Of a stretch of 16,074 bases of DNA, positions 11,768 to 16,074 are shown one piece after another. This stretch comes from Planctomycetaceae bacterium (GTDB taxonomy: Bacteria; Planctomycetota; Phycisphaerae; SM23-33). The stretch is from contig JAJFVE010000117.1 in NCBI GenBank assembly GCA_021371965.1, forward strand, positions 1 to 16,074, written 5' to 3'. Positions within the stretch are counted from its first letter, which is position 1. Each line of letters begins with the position of its first letter. The notes under the pieces were generated by a model, which worked only from the letters and a program-made list of their open reading frames with translations, was not told the origin of the DNA and did no database searches. The translations under genes and the position numbers were made by a program.

Positions 11768-13315
11768 ATGTTCACCAGGCGGCAATTTCTCAAAGGTGTT
11801 GGGGCCGGCGTGGTCGTCGCCGGGGTGGCGGCGGCTGGGTCTGTTATTGCGAGGCGGTTGCTCATGAAGAAGAAACCGAACATTGTTTACGTGCTGGCGG
11901 ATGACATGGGATATGGCGATGTGTCATGCCTCAATGGCGAGTCGAAGATTCGCACGGCGAACATCGACCGGATGGCGGCCCGGGGAATGATCTTTCGCGA
12001 CGCCCACGCCAGTTCGGCCGTCTGCACGCCCAGCCGGTACAGCATCCTCACCGGGCGGTACAACTGGCGATCGACGCTCAAGAGCGGCGTGAATTTCGGA
12101 TTCAGCGGCCCGCTCATCGAGCGCGGGCGGATGACCGTGGCGTCGCTGCTCAAGACGGCGGGCTACCGCACCGCGTGCGTGGGCAAATGGCACCTCGGGT
12201 GGACGTGGGCGAAATGCTCGGCCAAGGAAGATGATGTCGACTACAGCCGCCCCATCGCCGACGGGCCAACCTCGGTCGGCTTCGACTATTTCTTCGGCAT
12301 CTCGGCGTCGCTGGACATGGCGCCGTATGTGTACGTCGAGAACGACCGCGTCACGGCGCTGCCGACCGGCCACATCGCCGCCGGCACGGGCAAGCAGATG
12401 TGGCGCGAGGGCGCGATCGCGCCGGACTTCAAGCATGAAGACGTGCTGCCCAAGCTGACGGAAAAAGCCCTGGCGTGGATCGACCAGTCCGCCAAGAGCG
12501 GCGAGCCGTTCTTTTTGTACTTTCCGCTGCCGGCGCCGCACACGCCGATTTTGCCTCTGCCCCAGTTCCGCGGCAAATCCGGCACGAACGAGTACGGCGA
12601 CTTCTGCCTGCAGGTCGACGACGTAATGGGGCAATTGACGGCCGCCCTGGATCGCGCCGGCGTCGCCGACGACACGATCATCATCTTTACGAGCGACAAC
12701 GGATGCTCGCCCATGGCGAACTTCGAGGAGCTGGCGGCGGTCGGGCACCGGCCCAGCTATGTCTTTCGCGGTCACAAGGCCGACATCTACGAAGGCGGAC
12801 ACCGCATTCCGCTGGTCATGCGCTGGCCGGGAGGGATCGCGCCGGGGTCGGCGACGGATCAGACCGTCTGCCTGACGGACCTGCTGGCGACCTGCGCGGA
12901 CCTGCTGGACCTGCCGGTGCCGCCGCAGGCCGGCGAGGATTCGGTGAGCAATCTTCCGCTGTGGCAGGGACGCGTGGATTCACCCGTGCGAGAAGCGACG
13001 GTTCACACGTCGATCGATGGGTCGCTGTCGATCCGGCGCGGGCGATGGAAGCTCGAGATGTGCCCCGGCTCGGGCGGCTGGAGCCATCCACAGCCGGGGT
13101 CTAAAGACGCTGCAAACCTGCCCTCGCGACAGCTCTACGATCTGACTGCCGACATCGGCGAGCGCCGCAACCTGATCGACGAGCAACCTGCCGTCGCCGC
13201 GGACCTGCAGGCGCTGCTGACGAGCTACGTCGAGCGCGGGCGCAGCACGCCCGGCGCGGCGCAAGGGAACACCGGTCCAGTCCGGTGGAACCAACTCTGG
13301 TGGATGAAGAAATAG
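11768..13315 (+). CDS. Tat-exported sulfatase (arylsulfatase family)
   Basis: A 515-residue type I sulfatase, which hydrolyses sulfate esters, here probably of glycans. FTRRQFLKG (residues 2-10) followed by a hydrophobic stretch to about 27 is a twin-arginine signal. IVYVLADDMGYGD (39-51) supplies metal-binding Asp residues. CTPSR (86-90) in SAVCTPSRYSILTGRY is the formylglycine motif, Cys type, so it needs a maturation enzyme that is not in this window. GKWHLG (139-144), PAPHTP (255-260) and FTSDNG (about 307-312) are the remaining active-site motifs. The length is normal. The first ATG is preferred because it gives the Tat signal; a later ATG at 11864 has GAGG before it and would give a cytoplasmic form. 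Its presence beside a glycosidase suggests sulfated polysaccharide use. Confidence 0.94.
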   Translation: MFTRRQFLKGVGAGVVVAGVAAAGSVIARRLLMKKKPNIVYVLADDMGYGDVSCLNGESKIRTANIDRMAARGMIFRDAHASSAVCTPSRYSILTGRYNWRSTLKSGVNFGFSGPLIERGRMTVASLLKTAGYRTACVGKWHLGWTWAKCSAKEDDVDYSRPIADGPTSVGFDYFFGISASLDMAPYVYVENDRVTALPTGHIAAGTGKQMWREGAIAPDFKHEDVLPKLTEKALAWIDQSAKSGEPFFLYFPLPAPHTPILPLPQFRGKSGTNEYGDFCLQVDDVMGQLTAALDRAGVADDTIIIFTSDNGCSPMANFEELAAVGHRPSYVFRGHKADIYEGGHRIPLVMRWPGGIAPGSATDQTVCLTDLLATCADLLDLPVPPQAGEDSVSNLPLWQGRVDSPVREATVHTSIDGSLSIRRGRWKLEMCPGSGGWSHPQPGSKDAANLPSRQLYDLTADIGERRNLIDEQPAVAADLQALLTSYVERGRSTPGAAQGNTGPVRWNQLWWMKK

Positions 13316-13334
13316 CGGCGGTTCAGAAGATGCC

Positions 13335-13379
13335 AAGCCGCAAGCGGCGGGATCCCTCAGGTCTGGCACCCATTTTGTT
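13335..13379. repeat. Repeat between convergent sulfatase and membrane-protein genes
   Basis: The 76-bp gap 13316-13391 holds AAGCCGCAAGCGGCG (13335-13349), a small GCCGC-AA-GCGGC hairpin, followed by a CTGGCACCCATTTTG string. On the minus strand the latter reads CAAAATGGGTGCCAG, which I recall as a common dispersed intergenic motif. It may serve as a weak transcript end for both genes. Confidence 0.4.
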
Positions 13380-13391
13380 CGCGACAGGACT

Positions 13392-14081
13392 TCATGCTTG
13401 GGCGGTCGCCGGCACTTGCGGCAGTTCTTCCAGCTCCCCGGCGGGGACGGCGGTGACGCTGTATCGCCGCCACGAGCCGACCAGGCTGGTCACGATCAGC
13501 ACCAGATGTGCGGCGGTCTCGATGCCTTCCTCGAGTTGCAGGTGCATGGCCCGCACGCCGGGGATGAACTTGAAGGCCCCGCGCGCGACGGCCTGGCTGA
13601 GCACATACGTCACGACGGCGGCGATCAGCCAGGAGTTGTGCCGCCAGTCTGCAAGCGGCGCGACCAGCGTCTTGCGCCAGGCGATGAGCGTGATCACCAC
13701 CAGCACACCCAGGACGTAGATGGCCTTGTCCATGCCGGTGAAATGGATCTCGCGGCACAATAGCGAACCGGTCATCAGCGTCAGGACCAGGTAGAGCGGG
13801 TTGCGCGTGAGGATGGACTTGATCCAATACGCCGCCAGCGCCACCAGCAGCAGGAACGGCCCGAGCTCATCCAGGCGCACGTTGAGCCCGTTGGCCGGGT
13901 CGTTGAACGTCCAGACGGTCTTGACGATGGCATAGTGGTGGTTCACCTCGCCGGGAACCCAGAACCCGAAGCTCCATGCGAACTGCCCCAGCAGCATGAT
14001 CAGGCCAAAGGCCAGCGGCCCGGCCAACAGCGGCCAGAAGTTCAGGTTCTTGATCCAAGGTTTGGTGGCGGTCTGGTTCAT
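13392..14081 (-). CDS. Multi-pass membrane protein of unknown function
   Basis: A 229-residue protein with about six membrane helices, at about residues 16-41, 72-90, 95-109, 118-137, 149-168 and 187-204, and a short Pro/Ala/Glu-rich C-terminal tail. Polar residues at helix edges stand out: CREIHFTGMD (109-118) and LQLEEGIETAAH (181-192), with Arg110, Glu111, His113, Glu184, Glu185, Glu188 and His192 as possible functional positions. I do not recognise the family. The start at 14079-14081 has GGAG seven bases upstream; an upstream in-frame ATG at 14213 would extend through the divergent promoter. It is divergent from the propeller-methyltransferase gene. Confidence 0.78.
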   Translation of the reverse strand: MNQTATKPWIKNLNFWPLLAGPLAFGLIMLLGQFAWSFGFWVPGEVNHHYAIVKTVWTFNDPANGLNVRLDELGPFLLLVALAAYWIKSILTRNPLYLVLTLMTGSLLCREIHFTGMDKAIYVLGVLVVITLIAWRKTLVAPLADWRHNSWLIAAVVTYVLSQAVARGAFKFIPGVRAMHLQLEEGIETAAHLVLIVTSLVGSWRRYSVTAVPAGELEELPQVPATAQA

Positions 14082-14141
14082 GGCATAGCTCCGTGTTTCT
14101 TGCCGCGTCGGCGGCTCGGGGCAATATGGTAATAACGCCTG

Positions 14142-14160
14142 AGGCAATTGTCGATTGCCT
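14142..14160. promoter_or_regulatory. Inverted repeat, candidate operator between divergent genes
   Basis: AGGCAAT and ATTGCCT are exact 7-bp arms around TGTCG. The right arm includes the -35 box (14155-14160) of the plus-strand promoter, and a possible minus-strand -35 (TCGACA) overlaps the centre. A bound dimer could control both divergent genes. Confidence 0.45.
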
Positions 14161-14182
14161 GGTGCGGCCAATCCTTTACAAT
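14155..14182 (+). promoter_or_regulatory. Predicted promoter of the propeller-methyltransferase gene
   Basis: TTGCCT (14155-14160) and TACAAT (14177-14182) are 16 bp apart, matching the consensus at four and five of six positions. Transcription would start near 14189, giving a leader of about 48 nt that carries AAGGAA (14224-14229) ahead of the ATG. Confidence 0.5.
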
Positions 14183-14236
14183 ATTCGCGGCGGAGTTGCG
14201 TTGAGCAGAGCATCGTTCTCCAAAAGGAAGTTCATC

Positions 14237-16074
14237 ATGGCGCCACGCGGTTTCCTCCTCGCATTCCGCCTCGGGTTGGCCGCTGCCGTTGCGGCCTTGG
14301 CCACGACTGCCCCCGGCGCCGAATGGCCCACCTATCGGGCCGACAATCAGCGCAGCGCCTCGACCGAGGAGGCCCTGGCTCTTCCGATGGGCGAGGTCTG
14401 GGTGCGAAAGCCCCTGCACGGACCGGCGCCCGCATGGCCGGCGCCGGCGCCGGATGACATGTTCCACAAAATCCCCAAGCTCTACCCCACCATGACCTAC
14501 GACTGGGCGTTCTACACCGTCGCGGCCGACGGGGCGGTCTACTACGGCTCCTCCAGCGACGACAGCGTCTACTGCGTCGACGCCGCCACCGGCAAGACGC
14601 GCTGGATCTTCGCGACGGAAGGCCCGGTGCGCCTGTCCCCCACCCTCGCCAACGGCTGCGTGTATGTCGGAAGCGATGACGGAAAGCTCTACTGCCTCAA
14701 CGCCGCCGACGGGCGGCTGATCTGGTCGTACCGCGCCGGCGGCCCGGCGCGCCTGCCGGGCAACGAGCGGATGATCTCGCTCTGGGCGGTGCGATGCGCG
14801 CCGACCGTGCAGTGCGGCGTGGTGTACTTCGCCGCGGGCGTCTTCAAGAGCCGCGAAGTCTACCTCTGCGCCCTCAACGCCTCCACCGGCGAAAAGCTCT
14901 GGCGGCGCACCATCGACGTCACCGCCCAGGGACACCCGATCCTGGGGCCGGAGCATATCTATCTGCCCACCGGCCGCACGGGCGCGCGGATCGTGCGGCG
15001 CGAGGATGGCGCCGACGCGGGCAACCCCCACGGCGGCGGGTGCAACTCGATGCTGCTGGGCGAGCTGTTCATCTCCAGCAGCGGCGAGTCGGCCCCACGG
15101 TTTCAGGTCTCGCCGCTGGGCGACGACAAGAAGCAGTTCTTCCTCCACGCCCTGCATGTGACGACCGACAAGGGCAGCCTCTACCTGCTGGCAGAGAAGA
15201 CGCTCACCGCCGTGCAGCGCAGCTCGGTGAAGTTCCCGCCCAAGGGAATCGAGCCGGCACTGAAGGGCCGCTGGCAGGTGCCGGCTTCGTCCACCTGTGC
15301 GATGATCCGCGCGGGCAACGCGATCATCACCGGCGGCGACCGACATGTGCGGGCCTACAGCACTGCCGACGGCAAGGAGCTCTGGTCGGCCGCCGTCTCG
15401 GGCAAGGCGTACGGCCTGACCGTCAGCGGCGGACGGCTGTTCGTCAGCACCGACACCGGGACGATTCATTGCTTCGCCCCCGGGGCTGCAAAGAGCACCC
15501 TCGTGCAGGAAGCCGCCGGCGCCGACGCGGCGTTTCCTGAAGATGCATTGACGGCTCGCTACGCCGCCGCGGCCAAGGCCGCCCTCGACGCCCTGCCCGA
15601 CCGCAAGGGCTACTGCCTCGTGCTCGATGCGGGCACTGGCCGGCTGGCATACGAGATCGCACGCCACAGCGAACTGCAGGTGATCGCCGTTGAGGCTGAC
15701 GAGGCCAATGTCAGGGCCGCCCGCTCGGCCCTGCGCCGCGCGCGCCTGCACGGGCAGAGGGTCAGCGTGCATCATATGCCGGCCGGCAATCTGCCCTATC
15801 CGGCTTACTTCGCGAACCTGATCGTTTCCGATGCCGCGGTGCGAACCGGCACCGCGCCACGCATGCCGTCCAGCGAGGTCTTCCGCATGCTGCGTCCATA
15901 CGGCGGCGTGGTGATGATCGCCGGGCCCGGCGCCGCGGCGCTCAACGCGTGGGCGGGCGGCAAGCTGCCGCAGTGGAAGGTTGCTGCCGCCTCCGGCCTG
16001 AGCGTCGGTGTCGCCGTGCGCGGGCCGCTCGAAGGCGCCGGCCAATGGACGCACGCCTTCGCCGACGCGGGCAA
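14237..16074 (+). CDS. Exported PQQ-type beta-propeller protein fused to a methyltransferase-like domain (partial)
   Basis: The frame is open from ATG at 14237 to the window end: 612 residues without a stop. Residues 1-28 look like a signal peptide ending APGA. From residue 30 to about 430 there are PQQ/BamB-type propeller repeats such as VYVGSDDGKLYCLNAADGR, LNASTGEKLWRR and AYSTADGKELW. Residues 455-545 look like a Rossmann methyltransferase: LVLDAGTGRLAYEIA (461-475, Asp464-x-Gly-x-Gly468), VIAVEADE (482-489, with Glu486 where the ribose-binding acid is expected) and a later LIVSD strand. After that, sequence resumes with QWTHAFADAG, as if a second propeller half begins. AAGGAA eight bases upstream supports the start. 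The role is unknown. SAM is not normally available outside the cytoplasm, so the domain may be non-catalytic. No haem-binding CxxCH is seen. Confidence 0.85.
   Translation, partial: MAPRGFLLAFRLGLAAAVAALATTAPGAEWPTYRADNQRSASTEEALALPMGEVWVRKPLHGPAPAWPAPAPDDMFHKIPKLYPTMTYDWAFYTVAADGAVYYGSSSDDSVYCVDAATGKTRWIFATEGPVRLSPTLANGCVYVGSDDGKLYCLNAADGRLIWSYRAGGPARLPGNERMISLWAVRCAPTVQCGVVYFAAGVFKSREVYLCALNASTGEKLWRRTIDVTAQGHPILGPEHIYLPTGRTGARIVRREDGADAGNPHGGGCNSMLLGELFISSSGESAPRFQVSPLGDDKKQFFLHALHVTTDKGSLYLLAEKTLTAVQRSSVKFPPKGIEPALKGRWQVPASSTCAMIRAGNAIITGGDRHVRAYSTADGKELWSAAVSGKAYGLTVSGGRLFVSTDTGTIHCFAPGAAKSTLVQEAAGADAAFPEDALTARYAAAAKAALDALPDRKGYCLVLDAGTGRLAYEIARHSELQVIAVEADEANVRAARSALRRARLHGQRVSVHHMPAGNLPYPAYFANLIVSDAAVRTGTAPRMPSSEVFRMLRPYGGVVMIAGPGAAALNAWAGGKLPQWKVAAASGLSVGVAVRGPLEGAGQWTHAFADAG

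Noticed and set aside
8508..11867. A 1119-codon open frame on the plus strand
   Set aside because: It runs antisense to the glycosidase and across the SprT-like gene, and its translation is rich in Arg, His and Ala with no recognisable domain. This is a typical shadow in GC-rich DNA.
10051..11883. A 610-codon open frame on the minus strand
   Set aside because: It overlaps two better-supported genes in other frames and crosses the divergent promoter region; no domain is recognisable.
14794..15540. A plus-strand frame of 248 codons within the propeller gene
   Set aside because: It is in a different frame from the continuous propeller frame and is Arg-rich without repeats or motifs.
14078..16054. 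A 658-codon open frame on the minus strand
   Set aside because: It is antisense to the propeller-methyltransferase gene, which has clear motifs, a signal peptide and a ribosome site. The minus-strand product has no recognisable features.

Overview
The window is GC-rich bacterial chromosomal DNA, most probably from a planctomycete and perhaps from Phycisphaerae or a related uncultured lineage. This rests on gene families and repeats, not on a database match. The markers are a large prepilin-like protein with the H-x9-DG tail typical of planctomycetes, a Tat-exported sulfatase, a PQQ-type beta-propeller fused to a methyltransferase-like domain, a Gfo/Idh/MocA oxidoreductase beside a TIM-barrel sugar isomerase, and short palindromic and AT-rich intergenic repeats that I recall from planctomycete genomes.

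Layout. At 1-223 (minus) is the 5' end of typA/bipA, with a promoter and a hairpin-rich leader that may encode a 32-residue peptide. It is divergent from a two-gene operon at 552-2636 (prepilin-like protein, then a membrane-anchored HEAT-repeat protein). Next on the plus strand are a multi-pass membrane protein (2679-3887) and a membrane-anchored protein with a TTG start (4000-4881). The latter overlaps tail to tail with a small stand-alone LigD-type 3'-phosphoesterase domain protein (4823-5200, minus). From 5201 to 5397 there is a dense group of small repeats.

The middle is a carbohydrate-related block: an oxidoreductase and a sugar isomerase/epimerase (5398-7459, minus, separated by an AT-rich inverted element), a divergent AraC regulator with a very clear promoter and 21-bp-spaced direct repeats (7660-8394), a cytoplasmic glycosidase-like protein of clan GH-D type (8559-10883, minus), a SprT-like metalloprotein (10975-11742) and a Tat-exported sulfatase (11768-13315). 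An elaborately self-complementary 125-bp element lies between the convergent regulator and glycosidase genes. The right end has an unrecognised multi-pass membrane protein (13392-14081, minus), divergent from an exported propeller-methyltransferase fusion that runs off the window.

How the genes may work together (inference): the sulfatase would desulfate glycans outside the cytoplasm, the signal-less glycosidase would cleave imported oligosaccharides, and the isomerase and oxidoreductase would process the sugars, with the AraC protein as a candidate local regulator. A recurring theme is two kinds of gene start. Seven genes have a Shine-Dalgarno sequence. Six others lack one and instead carry a -10-like hexamer 6-8 nt before the start codon, as expected of leaderless mRNAs. 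No rRNA, tRNA, CRISPR array or transposase gene was found.
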